This document shows, piece by piece, positions 1-9,404 of a DNA stretch of 64,000 nt. Numbering within the stretch: position 1 is the stretch's first letter; each line of letters starts with the position of its first letter. The DNA is from an uncultured Ectothiorhodospiraceae bacterium (lineage in GTDB: Bacteria; Pseudomonadota; Gammaproteobacteria; UBA6429; Thiohalophilaceae). The translations under genes were made by a program, and so were the position numbers. The notes under the pieces were generated by a model. The model saw only the letters and a list, made by a program, of their open reading frames with translations, ran no database searches and was not told where the DNA came from. The DNA lies in assembly GCA_947260005.1 (NCBI GenBank), contig CAMYOL010000007.1, forward strand, positions 237,574 to 301,573. The letters are read 5' to 3'.

Positions 1-183
1 TAAATAAATAATCACTAGATTGAATTCAGAGCATAAGCCTTTATTATTATCTGAATTATTACATTATCAATTTAGTTCTCATGATGTTAGAAACCCTTGA
101 AAAACACAACTAAAAAAAATAGACCACGTTGTCGTCATTCAGAATTAATCAGTTTTTTATTAACTGCTTTGTCTAACTCTTTT

Positions 184-1284
184 CTATTCATATTTCTTCA
201 ATAATATCCCTTCATCACCACAACAGGTCGCTGCACATTTTTTTACCTGATGTACATCATTTGGGTTGGCCGACAGATATTCACTGACGGTCAGGTTCTC
301 ATCCGCACAGTCACATCCTTTGTCATCGTAAACATAAACATTTTTTAGCCCGACTTGTTTTGCCACATCGTAGGTCTTGTGCAATAACTCAGTCGGTGTG
401 GATGGTATATCAGAGAGTTTATAGGCTGGAAAAAATTTTGTGATATGCCACGGACTTTCGCTGCCAAGATGATTATAGATCCATTGTGCGATTCCTTTCA
501 GCATATCCAGATCATCATTTTTCGTCGGAATAACATTAGTACGCGTCTCAACATGCATTCCCAACTTATGTGCCATTTCAATCGAATTTAAGATGTCCTG
601 CACTTTTGAAGCACGACAGATATCCTGATAGAACGCTTCATCTAAACTTTTCACATCTGAACAGAGTACATCCACATATGGAGCTATTTCTTTTAATGCC
701 TCATCGGTCACAAAACTGTTCGACACGTAAACGGTATACAATCCCGCTTCACGTGCTAGCTGGGCGACATCACTAACATACTCTAACCACACTGCTGGTT
801 CTGAATAGGTAAAAGCAATCCCCTGTACCTGATGTGTTTGTGCCACATCGATCATTTTCTGTGGCGAGACATAGGCCTCTGTTGATTCACCTTTCGCTAA
901 GCCATCCAGCGCCGACACGCCCCAGGAGATATCCAGGTTATGACAACCACCACAACGAAAACTGCAACCATAACTGCCAATCGACATCACTTGAGTGCCG
1001 GGTTGAAAATGTTTAACGGGTTTGTCTTCGATAGGGGAAATGTCGATGGCCGAAATAATCCCATAAGAAAGGTTATACAAAGTGCCATTACGGTTGACAT
1101 GCGCCTGACAAAAACCACGTTGTCCGTGTTTTAATCGGCAACGCCAGCTGCACAGATGGCAACGCGTCGTGCCGTCCGGCATTTTCTCCTGCAAGCGTGT
1201 CTCTTGCAATTGATAGCGTTGTGTATCTTTTTCTATATTAACTTTGCATGATGTCTTGTTGTCTGTCTGCATAATTTTTCTCAT
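184..1284 (-). CDS. amrS: AmmeMemoRadiSam system radical SAM enzyme (PflA-like)
   Basis: Radical SAM Cys motif CSFRCGGCHN after SIGSYG; N-terminal CxxC cluster CHLCSWRCRL; C-terminal Cys-rich tail; 366 aa. Confidence 0.85.
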   Translation of the reverse strand: MRKIMQTDNKTSCKVNIEKDTQRYQLQETRLQEKMPDGTTRCHLCSWRCRLKHGQRGFCQAHVNRNGTLYNLSYGIISAIDISPIEDKPVKHFQPGTQVMSIGSYGCSFRCGGCHNLDISWGVSALDGLAKGESTEAYVSPQKMIDVAQTHQVQGIAFTYSEPAVWLEYVSDVAQLAREAGLYTVYVSNSFVTDEALKEIAPYVDVLCSDVKSLDEAFYQDICRASKVQDILNSIEMAHKLGMHVETRTNVIPTKNDDLDMLKGIAQWIYNHLGSESPWHITKFFPAYKLSDIPSTPTELLHKTYDVAKQVGLKNVYVYDDKGCDCADENLTVSEYLSANPNDVHQVKKCAATCCGDEGILLKKYE

Positions 1285-1308
1285 GTCCGCCTCACTACAA
1301 ACTAAATA

Positions 1309-1345
1309 CCCCCTCTCCCTTAGGGAGAGGGTTGGGGTGAGGGGA
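1309..1345. repeat. CCCTCTCCCTTAGGGAGAGGGTTGGGGTGAGGG-type intergenic palindromic repeat
   Basis: Sequence ccccctctcccttagggagagggttggggtgagggg just upstream of the radical SAM gene; self-complementary CCCTCTCCCT/AGGGAGAGGG. Confidence 0.75.
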
Positions 1346-1402
1346 GCTTAATTAATAAAACTACTTTAAACCCAACCATGGATGGAAAAACTTACCCTGA
1401 TT

Positions 1403-2671
1403 TTAACTAACCTGGCTGAGTTTCCAGACGGGTGCAATTACAAAATTTAAATGTGCATGCGCCGCGCGTAGAGCATGTTCGACTTCGTCGGTCGTATCCG
1501 CATAAGCAAATATAAAACCTAAATAGCTCGATCCTTCCGGTAACGGGATAAGCTCATGTCCTTCCCGAATCTGAATATTAATCTCATCGATATGTGCCAC
1601 GGCTTGAGCAGCAAGCATACCTTCAATTCGTTTTAAAATCCCGGCTTTTGGAATCGGAATCATTAATACCCCTGCCGCTTGTTGCTGTGGCTTTATAACA
1701 CAACGTTGCCCCATGGCATGCTGTAATACAATTTCTTCAAGACTATGACCCGTGCCAACACTCAACAATCGTGCGCATAAGCCGCCGATAGTACGGGCCG
1801 CTACTTCGATGATGTATACCTGACCATCCTGAATTCGGCATTCCGCATGCACCGGTCCTTCGGTTAATCCATAGGCATCACAGGCTTGCTGTATAACGAC
1901 TTTAATTTGTTGTTGTCGTTGTTTAGATAATTTGCTCGGACACAGGTAATAATTTTCTTCAAAATAAGGCCCATTTAACGGCTCAGGCTTATCAAAAAGC
2001 GTTAATAAACTTAACTGCCCCTGATACAACATTCCTTCGATTGCAAATTCATCCCCATCAATAAACGCCTCTACCAATATAAATTTTTTTGCATCCTCGC
2101 TTAGGTCATTCATCGAATCTAATAATAGAGAGATGCGCTCTATCGCCTTCCATAATTCCTCTTGATCATTCGCTCGAATCACACCACGACTAGCGGATAA
2201 GGCAATCGGTTTAACCACAACCGGATACACAATCGAACTGAGTTGTGGCTCAAGATCGTCACGCAGATCCAATCGCCAGTGCCGCGGTTTACTTACCCCG
2301 TGTTTTTCTAATCGCTCGCGGGCCAGATCTTTTCGTTGCGTTAGTAACACCGCACTCGGATCGTTATGCGGCAAATCAAGCGTCTGGGCTATACGCGAAG
2401 CTAGTTCAGTCGTGTAATCATCCGTGGCAACCACCCCGACCACGTTATACCCCTGAATAGAATCCAATAGCTGAGTATATAACTGCTCGGGGAAAGTAAA
2501 ATCGAGATGAATGCCCTGCGCATAGGCACTGATCAGAGAGTGTTTGCCGTCCGAGGCGATCAGAGTATTAATGGATAACTTTTCAGCTGCCTTAATAAAG
2601 GCAAAGGTTCGATAACTACCATGCGGAGCAATAATGAGCACGCAAGGCGCGCCATTATTGATTGAGTTCAT
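1403..2671 (-). CDS. ATP-grasp domain protein (carbamoyl-phosphate synthase/biotin carboxylase-like)
   Basis: ATP-grasp features: PVVVKPIALSASRGVIRA, EGPVHAECRIQDGQVYIIEVAARTIGG. Confidence 0.8.
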   Translation of the reverse strand: MNSINNGAPCVLIIAPHGSYRTFAFIKAAEKLSINTLIASDGKHSLISAYAQGIHLDFTFPEQLYTQLLDSIQGYNVVGVVATDDYTTELASRIAQTLDLPHNDPSAVLLTQRKDLARERLEKHGVSKPRHWRLDLRDDLEPQLSSIVYPVVVKPIALSASRGVIRANDQEELWKAIERISLLLDSMNDLSEDAKKFILVEAFIDGDEFAIEGMLYQGQLSLLTLFDKPEPLNGPYFEENYYLCPSKLSKQRQQQIKVVIQQACDAYGLTEGPVHAECRIQDGQVYIIEVAARTIGGLCARLLSVGTGHSLEEIVLQHAMGQRCVIKPQQQAAGVLMIPIPKAGILKRIEGMLAAQAVAHIDEINIQIREGHELIPLPEGSSYLGFIFAYADTTDEVEHALRAAHAHLNFVIAPVWKLSQVS

Positions 2672-2719
2672 GATGAGAGAAGGTGGTGCCGAAAAAAGAG
2701 AGTCCGGCTTTGCGATTGA

Positions 2720-3127
2720 TCAGCCGCAACCGCCACCACTGGAACCACAGGCATTACAACCTCCGGTGCCACCCACGCTTTTGAAAACATTGTTAAACAC
2801 AAACGATTTGTTGGGTCCATTATCCACAAAATCAATATCGCAACCATCCAGATAGGCCAGGGCAAAGGCATCAACCACCACTTTGAAACCATTTCCTTCA
2901 ATGGTTTTATCGGTTGTTGCCACACTCTCGGCATAGGTCATGCCATAAGTCATGCCACTGCATCCACCACCACTGACAAAAATTCGAATGCCTTCGATAT
3001 CTTCTTCAACGCTGTCGATCAGGTTTTTCAATTGCTCCGCAGCAAGCGGGCTAATCTTGATTTCGGATTCAGAAACTTGGGGCTGATAGGCGACTTGTGA
3101 CATGGTACTTCTCCGGAAGTTTATCAA
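2720..3127 (-). CDS. HesB/IscA/ErpA-family iron-sulfur cluster insertion protein (likely start about 3103)
   Basis: ISPLAAEQLKNLI...IRIFVSGGGCSGMTYGM and C-terminal CNACGSSGGGCG. Confidence 0.85.
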   Translation of the reverse strand: MINFRRSTMSQVAYQPQVSESEIKISPLAAEQLKNLIDSVEEDIEGIRIFVSGGGCSGMTYGMTYAESVATTDKTIEGNGFKVVVDAFALAYLDGCDIDFVDNGPNKSFVFNNVFKSVGGTGGCNACGSSGGGCG

Positions 3128-3236
3128 TTAACAATGATATATGGATAAATTTAGCAACAATGTATTAGATATCTATTATACTAGCAAAATTCAAGCATCA
3201 TCTCGATATAAAGATCTAAACAGGAGTTCTCATACG

Positions 3237-3518
3237 ATGCGTATGGTTAATTGTGTAGTACTAAAAAGAGAGGCCGAAGGCCTTGATATCCCACCCTATC
3301 CGGGTGAATTGGGTGAACGTATCTACGAAAATGTCTCTAAACAAGGCTGGCTGGACTGGCTAAACCGCTTAACGACCATCATCAATGAAAACCAGCTCAG
3401 TACCGCGGATCCGAGTAACGTCGCCCTGATCGAACAGCATATGCGTGGATTTTTGTTTAGTGAAGGTGATATGGGGGCTGCTCCGGAAGGCTTTGCTGCG
3501 GCTGGTGGCAAGAAATAA
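3237..3518 (+). CDS. yggX: Oxidative damage protection protein / Fe(2+)-trafficking protein YggX
   Basis: MVNCVVLKREAEGLDIPPYPGELGERIYENVSKQGWLDWL; RBS-like caggag upstream of ATG 3237; ORF track starts earlier at 3141. Confidence 0.93.
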   Translation: MRMVNCVVLKREAEGLDIPPYPGELGERIYENVSKQGWLDWLNRLTTIINENQLSTADPSNVALIEQHMRGFLFSEGDMGAAPEGFAAAGGKK

Positions 3519-3521
3519 CTT

Positions 3522-3740
3522 ATGCGCATGCTCAGTGAATATGCCATTGGTGACCTGAAATTGATTTATCAGCTGCTACATGAGCGACTTCCTGGTGACC
3601 CGATGTTAATGGACAGTGATCTTCTACAAGACCTTCAGACATTCCTGCAACAACGTGCAAAACAGGAGGGCATCGATGTCTCCCTGCATGCTCAATGGGC
3701 AAATTGGTTAAACGGCGGAGCCGCACTAAAAGGACTTTAA
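3522..3740 (+). CDS. Small conserved hypothetical protein
   Basis: 72-aa ORF packed between yggX and a NUDIX gene on the same strand. Confidence 0.55.
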   Translation: MRMLSEYAIGDLKLIYQLLHERLPGDPMLMDSDLLQDLQTFLQQRAKQEGIDVSLHAQWANWLNGGAALKGL

Positions 3741-3749
3741 TTTTCCTCC

Positions 3750-4289
3750 ATGAAATTCTGTAGTTTATGCGGCCATGGCGTCACCCATCGAATACCGGAA
3801 GGCGACAATCTACCCCGCTTTGTCTGTGAACACTGCGACACCATTCATTACCAAAATCCGAATATCGTGACGGGTTGTCTTCCTGTCTTTGAAGATAAGA
3901 TATTGTTATGTAAGCGAGCCATTGAACCCCGCCATGGCTATTGGACCTTGCCAGCCGGCTTTATGGAAAATCAGGAAACCCTGGAACAAGCCGCGCTGCG
4001 GGAATCCGCCGAAGAGGCACATGCCAATGTTGAAATTGAACAGCTCTACACGGTGTTTAGTTTGCCCCATGTCAACCAGGTTTATATTATGTTTCGCGCA
4101 CGGCTGCTCGATAAAAATTTTAAGCCTGGTATAGAAAGCCTGGACGTGAAATTATTTTCAGAAGATGAGATTCCCTGGGATGATCTTGCCTTCCGCACCA
4201 TCCATTACACCCTTAAATATTTCTTTGCCGACCGACAGACTGGCCAATATACCATGCGTTCGCATATGATCGAACCCGCCCCCAAGTAA
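3750..4289 (+). CDS. NUDIX hydrolase with N-terminal zinc ribbon
   Basis: CSLCG...CEHCDTIHYQNP zinc ribbon; Nudix box GFMENQETLEQAALRESAEEAHA. Confidence 0.9.
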   Translation: MKFCSLCGHGVTHRIPEGDNLPRFVCEHCDTIHYQNPNIVTGCLPVFEDKILLCKRAIEPRHGYWTLPAGFMENQETLEQAALRESAEEAHANVEIEQLYTVFSLPHVNQVYIMFRARLLDKNFKPGIESLDVKLFSEDEIPWDDLAFRTIHYTLKYFFADRQTGQYTMRSHMIEPAPK

Positions 4290-4292
4290 TAC

Positions 4293-4793
4293 TCAGCGCA
4301 TATAATCGACGATGGGATCCCGCCATTTCGCGCTCATCACAAACCAGTCTCCATCGAATTTTTGCCATTCTGACTCGACGCTTAGCACGCGCCCGGTTTC
4401 AGGCAGGGTTTTATTTCGGCCTGCCATAACGACATTACAGCTGACCTTCGCGGACTTCGTTTCGCTATTTGCCTCGATGGGCGAATCCAGTTCTATCTCC
4501 AGGTTATTCACTAACACATGAACATTTTTGTTACGTTGAAAATGCAGCAAAACAAGTCCACGTAGATTCGCTCGACGAATGCGGGTATTGCCAAGAAAGT
4601 CCTTGTGCACGGGCGCTAACACGGAACCCATATCCTTTGCTTCCGTTGCGGCCACCATCTGTGTAACCCGGGCACGAATCTGGGCCTCGTCATCGACTGG
4701 CTCACTGCATGAGATCACAATAAAACTGAATAATATTATGGTTAATTTATATACAATTTGCATATGGCGGGCTACCCTGATCATATTGTTCAA
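4293..4793 (-). CDS. Putative lipoprotein, hypothetical
   Basis: Lipobox-like IVISCSEP after a hydrophobic N-terminus; convergent with the NUDIX gene. Confidence 0.6.
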   Translation of the reverse strand: MNNMIRVARHMQIVYKLTIILFSFIVISCSEPVDDEAQIRARVTQMVAATEAKDMGSVLAPVHKDFLGNTRIRRANLRGLVLLHFQRNKNVHVLVNNLEIELDSPIEANSETKSAKVSCNVVMAGRNKTLPETGRVLSVESEWQKFDGDWFVMSAKWRDPIVDYMR

Positions 4794-4963
4794 AAGTGCA
4801 AAACTTGGCTAATTTTACCTTGGCGTGAGGACTCTAAATATCCGTTTTGTGATAATCGTCGCTGACTTGGGATGAATATTAATTAATCCTAGCCCATTAA
4901 CCTATAAGTAGTAAGGAAGCCGAAGTAAACCATTAATCAGGTACGAAAATACAGGACAACAAC

Positions 4964-6655
4964 ATGATCAGTTTCTCAAACCCATTTTCACCAAAAGGAA
5001 TTAGTCAGGCCCTCGACGGACTATATGAGAAACGGGAAAAGGCCTATTTTGCCCTGGCCGCGCTGGTTACCGGCCTGGGATATTTCATGCTGGCCTTATT
5101 TCCTTTATTGGCCTTGATTGGAATTTTCAAAATCTTAGGAGGCATGACCAGTGCTTCGAGCTTTCTTGGCTGGATCGGTGTTTTAATCTGGATGGGCATC
5201 ACGGCTGCGGCTGCCGTCATCACTTACACCCTGGCCACGGTGAAGATTCAAATGCCAAGTGGGCTTGGCTTAAAAGAAGACAAGGCCCCTCGCCTACACG
5301 AACTGATCGCTGAGATAAATCAAACCTATAGCATTCCAAAGATCGACCGAATTATTGTCCACGACCATTGCGAGCTGGATATGGTGTCTGTGCCTCGCTT
5401 TGGCCTGCCGCTACTCACGACCAATGTCCTGTATATAGGCCTCCCCGTATTACAGAGTCTGTCGCCGACTTATTTTAAAGGTGCGTTGGCGCGTAAGCTT
5501 GGGCAATTCTCTGCTCAACATAATCGTTTAACTCACTGGATATATCGCTGGCGTCAATACTGTTTTCAGTATCAACGTTCTTATAACCGCAGCCGTTCGC
5601 CCCTTTATATTCCGTTAAAAATGTTTTTTAAATTTTATACGCCGTTGCTTGAGGCCTTCACGGTACACGCGGCTCGTCGTGATGAAATGGAAGCGGACAT
5701 GTATGCCCTGCAAGTTATGAACGATGAAGAACTGGCTGACGTGATCCTGCAACTTGAAGTTTCCAAACAATTCCTGAAAACAAAATACTGGCCAAAACTC
5801 TTTTCGATGCTGCGTAAAAATCCGCAAAACCCGGAGCGTTTGCCACACATCAGCATGCCAGGGGTATTACGTAAATCCTTAACGGAGAACGAATTTGCCC
5901 AGACCATGAAAGAGTTGTTGAATAACGAACCAACCTGGCAGGATGGTGTTCCGAGTCTGATTGCCCGACTTGAGCACATCGGTCAAACCAAACTCAATAT
6001 GCCTCCGCCGGTGATGGAATCCGCTGCACAGCGTTATCTTGGTGATGCCTTTAGTGCCGTTGTTAAACTATTGGACAAGCAATGGGTAGCGAAAAATGGC
6101 AAAGTAAAAAAGTCAAAAATGGAAACCGGTAATAACACGGATATGAGCTTTGGTGAAGAACCGGTCGTTGCCAAAAGTCAGAAGACACCTGCCACCACTA
6201 CTAAACAACCCGTCCAGAAACCAGTCAATGCGCCCATTACTAATGATGCCAGCATGCTGGATACAACTGAGGTCGCAGAAGACTTGCCCATTGAAGAGAA
6301 AAAATTCCGATCACTGCGCAGCAAATCAGCCAAAACGATGCTGAGCCAAAGTGAGGCATTTGAATTCGCCACCTTAACTGAAAAATTCGAAGGCAAGGCA
6401 GCGGCCATCCTGCTGTATCAAAAAATACTAAAACAAGATTCCAGCCATGCTAAAACCATTTTTGCAGTTGGGCGAATCCTGCTTTCTCAAAATGATCCAA
6501 GCGGCGTAAAAATACTGGAAAAGGCCATGCAACTCGACAAAGGCTGCATCGCACAAGCATGCTGGATGTTGGCAAAATACTTCAAAGCGACTGGAAACGA
6601 GGATTTATCCAAGTCATATCTTGAACGGGCGGCGAATGTGAGCGCGGCGGCTTAA
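4964..6655 (+). CDS. M48-like integral membrane protein with C-terminal TPR-like region; HExxH motif degenerate
   Basis: N-terminal TM segments; M48-like layout ...GALARKLGQFSAQHNRLTHWIYRWRQ...ARRDEMEADMYALQV; HELGHF position reads RKLGQF. Confidence 0.75.
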   Translation: MISFSNPFSPKGISQALDGLYEKREKAYFALAALVTGLGYFMLALFPLLALIGIFKILGGMTSASSFLGWIGVLIWMGITAAAAVITYTLATVKIQMPSGLGLKEDKAPRLHELIAEINQTYSIPKIDRIIVHDHCELDMVSVPRFGLPLLTTNVLYIGLPVLQSLSPTYFKGALARKLGQFSAQHNRLTHWIYRWRQYCFQYQRSYNRSRSPLYIPLKMFFKFYTPLLEAFTVHAARRDEMEADMYALQVMNDEELADVILQLEVSKQFLKTKYWPKLFSMLRKNPQNPERLPHISMPGVLRKSLTENEFAQTMKELLNNEPTWQDGVPSLIARLEHIGQTKLNMPPPVMESAAQRYLGDAFSAVVKLLDKQWVAKNGKVKKSKMETGNNTDMSFGEEPVVAKSQKTPATTTKQPVQKPVNAPITNDASMLDTTEVAEDLPIEEKKFRSLRSKSAKTMLSQSEAFEFATLTEKFEGKAAAILLYQKILKQDSSHAKTIFAVGRILLSQNDPSGVKILEKAMQLDKGCIAQACWMLAKYFKATGNEDLSKSYLERAANVSAAA

Positions 6656-6666
6656 AAAAATACGGA

Positions 6667-6776
6667 AAAAAAATAGGGGTCAGAGACGTATTAATTTATT
6701 TCCTAAATTAGGAAAAAATTAATACGTCTCTGACCCCTATTTTTTGTCTCTGCCCCCTATTTTTCAGGCCCTATTT
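6667..6776. repeat. Palindromic GGGGTCAGAGACGTATT element, copy 1, with trailing partial arm
   Basis: Arms aaaaaataggggtcagagacgtattaattt / aaattaatacgtctctgacccctatttttt around tttcctaaattaggaaa; then partial arm tgtctctgccccctattttt. Confidence 0.9.
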
Positions 6777-7996
6777 TTATTGGATTCCCGCCTCGGCTCT
6801 GGCTCCTGCTTCGCCCTACCGCCTACGTCCATGTAGGCGTCCGCGGGAATGACAGAGCTAGTTAACGGCGGTTGGTCAGAATGCAGGAACCATCGCTCGA
6901 CGACATAATTGCGCACAAACCAGTGCGAGGATAACAACGCCCCCGCAAACGATTGCTTCAGCCAGACGGGCAAAAAATCCATCAGCTCTTTTTGTGCGCC
7001 CCGTTTGCCTAGCCGCTCTTCAAGTCGAGTCTGATAGTCTGATAAAGTAGTTAGTGAGTAGTCACCTTCCGCCTGAATAATGACCTGTGCGGCCAAAATA
7101 GCCGACTCCACAGCTGGGCGAATCCCCTCACCGCTTTCCGGGTAGGCCAGACCTGCGGCATCACCAATAATCATCACGCCATCCTTCAATAGAGGACGAG
7201 TCGCCTTTGGATAGAGGATATAGGCATGACCATGAAATTTAAGGGGTGTTTCAGCGGGGATCTTGCCGGCATCGACAAGTTGCTGCCTAAATATGGCCAC
7301 GTGCTCTGAGAGCTTGTGGTTCTCTTCCCGACCCAGGCCGATATTCAGGAAATTGTCCTTACGAACCACCCAGCCATAGCCCATTAAATCCTGACAGAAA
7401 AACAGCTCAGGCACATCCCCTTTAATGGGACTAACCGCGGCTTGTTCTGCTGTCATCTCAAACTCAATCTCCTGGGCCGCGACAATCGTCTCGCTATTAC
7501 CCAGTTTGGCTCCCATGGCCCGTACCACCGGGCAGAAATGTCCGCCTGCGCCAACCACCAGTTTGGCCTTATGCGTTTCATTAACCAGCCAATGATCATC
7601 GACCTTGTGCATGGTCTTGAATTTTTCACCCAGAATAAGTTCAGCACCCGCGGTGACTTTAGCTCTTTCCAGAAGGTAATGATCAAATTCGCAACGACGA
7701 ATGCTATAACTGACGGGTGTATCTTTGTAATTCGTTTCAACTTCACGTTTGCCGATTTGACTGACACGAAAACCAAAAATTGGCTGCAAGGTTTGAGCTT
7801 GTTGGTAATCATCGAGATCGAGTTGCAGTTCTTCCATCACCGCGGGTGTCACCCAACCCGCACATATTTTATCACGCGGAAATGTCGCTTTATCGAGGAT
7901 GGCAATTTTCAGACCGCGATCACGCAAGGCCCAGGCCAGGGTCGAACCGGCTGGTCCACCGCCGACAATGAGGACATCATAAATAGTATCAGTCAA
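6764..7996 (-). CDS. NAD(P)/FAD-dependent oxidoreductase, geranylgeranyl-reductase family
   Basis: Rossmann motif DVLIVGGGPAGSTLAWALRDRG; FAD motif MIIGDAAGLAYPESGEGIRPAVES. Confidence 0.88.
   Translation of the reverse strand: MTDTIYDVLIVGGGPAGSTLAWALRDRGLKIAILDKATFPRDKICAGWVTPAVMEELQLDLDDYQQAQTLQPIFGFRVSQIGKREVETNYKDTPVSYSIRRCEFDHYLLERAKVTAGAELILGEKFKTMHKVDDHWLVNETHKAKLVVGAGGHFCPVVRAMGAKLGNSETIVAAQEIEFEMTAEQAAVSPIKGDVPELFFCQDLMGYGWVVRKDNFLNIGLGREENHKLSEHVAIFRQQLVDAGKIPAETPLKFHGHAYILYPKATRPLLKDGVMIIGDAAGLAYPESGEGIRPAVESAILAAQVIIQAEGDYSLTTLSDYQTRLEERLGKRGAQKELMDFLPVWLKQSFAGALLSSHWFVRNYVVERWFLHSDQPPLTSSVIPADAYMDVGGRAKQEPEPRRESNKNRA
6777..6856. repeat. dRS3-like GGATTCCCGCC...GCGGGAATGAC inverted repeat inside the oxidoreductase 3' end
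   Basis: tggattcccgcct ... ccgcgggaatgaca with inner hairpin cgcctacgtccatgtaggcg. Confidence 0.75.
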
Positions 7997-7998
7997 GT

Positions 7999-9288
7999 TT
8001 AATGACCTTCTTCATACATATAAGAGCGGGACCAGGGGATAGAATTATTGTCTTCGCGCGCAAACACAACCTGGAATAATTGCAACTGCGAGGTCTTAAA
8101 AGCTGAGACCGAACCGGCAAGATACAGGCGCCAGGCACGTACAAAATCACTATCAAACATATTGGTAATCTTGTCTTCATTGTCGTTAAATCGTTCTAAC
8201 CAATGAATTAAGGTCTTGGCGTAATGCAGGCGAATATTTTCGAGGTCTAGAATCGATAAATGATTCGGTTCAAAGATTTCCATCATCTCTTTCAACGAAG
8301 GAGGATAAGCGCCAGGGAAGATTCGTTTTTCAATCCAGGCATTCATTAAACCGGGTCGGTTACGACCAATGGTGTGAATCAAACCAAGTCCGTCTTCACG
8401 TAAGCAACCATCCACGACCTTACCCAGGGTTTGGTACTGACGTTTACCAACGTGTTCCAACATTCCAACGGAAACAAACACATCATAGGTACCGCTAATA
8501 TTACGATAATCGTCTTCGATATATTCGACTTTATCATCAAGGTCTTCTGCCCGCGCTTTCTCGGTCGCAAATCTGACTTGTTCATGAGAAATGTTATAGG
8601 CCTTAACGTTGACACCATAATGTTTGGCAAAAAATCGGGCCAGCCCACCCCAGCCACAACCTGCCTCAACCACCGTTTGTCCTGGTTGTAGTTGCAGTTT
8701 GCGCGCGACGTGGTGCAACTTGGCCACCTGGGCCTGTTCCAGAGTCATATCTTCGCGAGGATAATACGCACAGGTATATTGATGCTCTTCTTGATCCAGC
8801 CACAGCGAATAAAAATCATTGCCGATGTTGTAATGGTGATGAATATTTTTTTGTGAGCCACTTAATGAGTTCAAACGTGGCGGATGACGCAAGAACTGCA
8901 GCAGATCCGTCCATTTATTACCGTAACTGCGACAATGGCGGTAATCCGTCTCTAAAAATTCGACCAGATCACCGGTTAATATCAAACGATGCGTAGAATA
9001 CAGATCGCCAAAATAAAATTCCGGATCATAAGCTAACAGCCACAATGCCTGACGATCGGTAACAAACAATTTATGGGTATTGTGGGGACTGGCATTGAAT
9101 TCGGAACCATCCCATAATTGTAAGCTAAACGGCGGATGACCACTTATTGAAAACATCTTGTTCACCAGCCAGCTATCGAGCTGATTAGATTTACTAGACT
9201 GGCGTATCTTACCTGAACTCGGTACTACCTGGTGGTTAGTATTGATTGACGCTCCTTCTAGCGCGTCCTGTGTTGTTTCCGCACCCAT
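7999..9288 (-). CDS. cfa: Cyclopropane-fatty-acyl-phospholipid synthase family methyltransferase
   Basis: HYNIGNDFYSLWLD...YTCAYY; VVEAGCGWGGLARFFAKHYG; GMLEHVGKRQYQ; IEKRIFPGAYPPSL. Confidence 0.93.
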   Translation of the reverse strand: MGAETTQDALEGASINTNHQVVPSSGKIRQSSKSNQLDSWLVNKMFSISGHPPFSLQLWDGSEFNASPHNTHKLFVTDRQALWLLAYDPEFYFGDLYSTHRLILTGDLVEFLETDYRHCRSYGNKWTDLLQFLRHPPRLNSLSGSQKNIHHHYNIGNDFYSLWLDQEEHQYTCAYYPREDMTLEQAQVAKLHHVARKLQLQPGQTVVEAGCGWGGLARFFAKHYGVNVKAYNISHEQVRFATEKARAEDLDDKVEYIEDDYRNISGTYDVFVSVGMLEHVGKRQYQTLGKVVDGCLREDGLGLIHTIGRNRPGLMNAWIEKRIFPGAYPPSLKEMMEIFEPNHLSILDLENIRLHYAKTLIHWLERFNDNEDKITNMFDSDFVRAWRLYLAGSVSAFKTSQLQLFQVVFAREDNNSIPWSRSYMYEEGH

Positions 9289-9404
9289 CCTACTTAGCGA
9301 CCTCTCTCAATATAATAATTATTAATAACGATATTCCCGAAAGGTTAATCCTACGAGATTCGAGGCTCCGGCTCAATATGATTAAATATCAATAAACTCT
9401 AATA

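Noticed and set aside
2668-2934. 88-aa minus-strand ORF overlapping the IscA-type gene
   Set aside because: Out-of-frame with the well-supported IscA-type gene; no recognisable motif.
7442-8002. 186-aa plus-strand ORF opposite the flavin oxidoreductase
   Set aside because: Antisense to a gene with clear FAD-binding motifs; its translation shows no recognisable domain.
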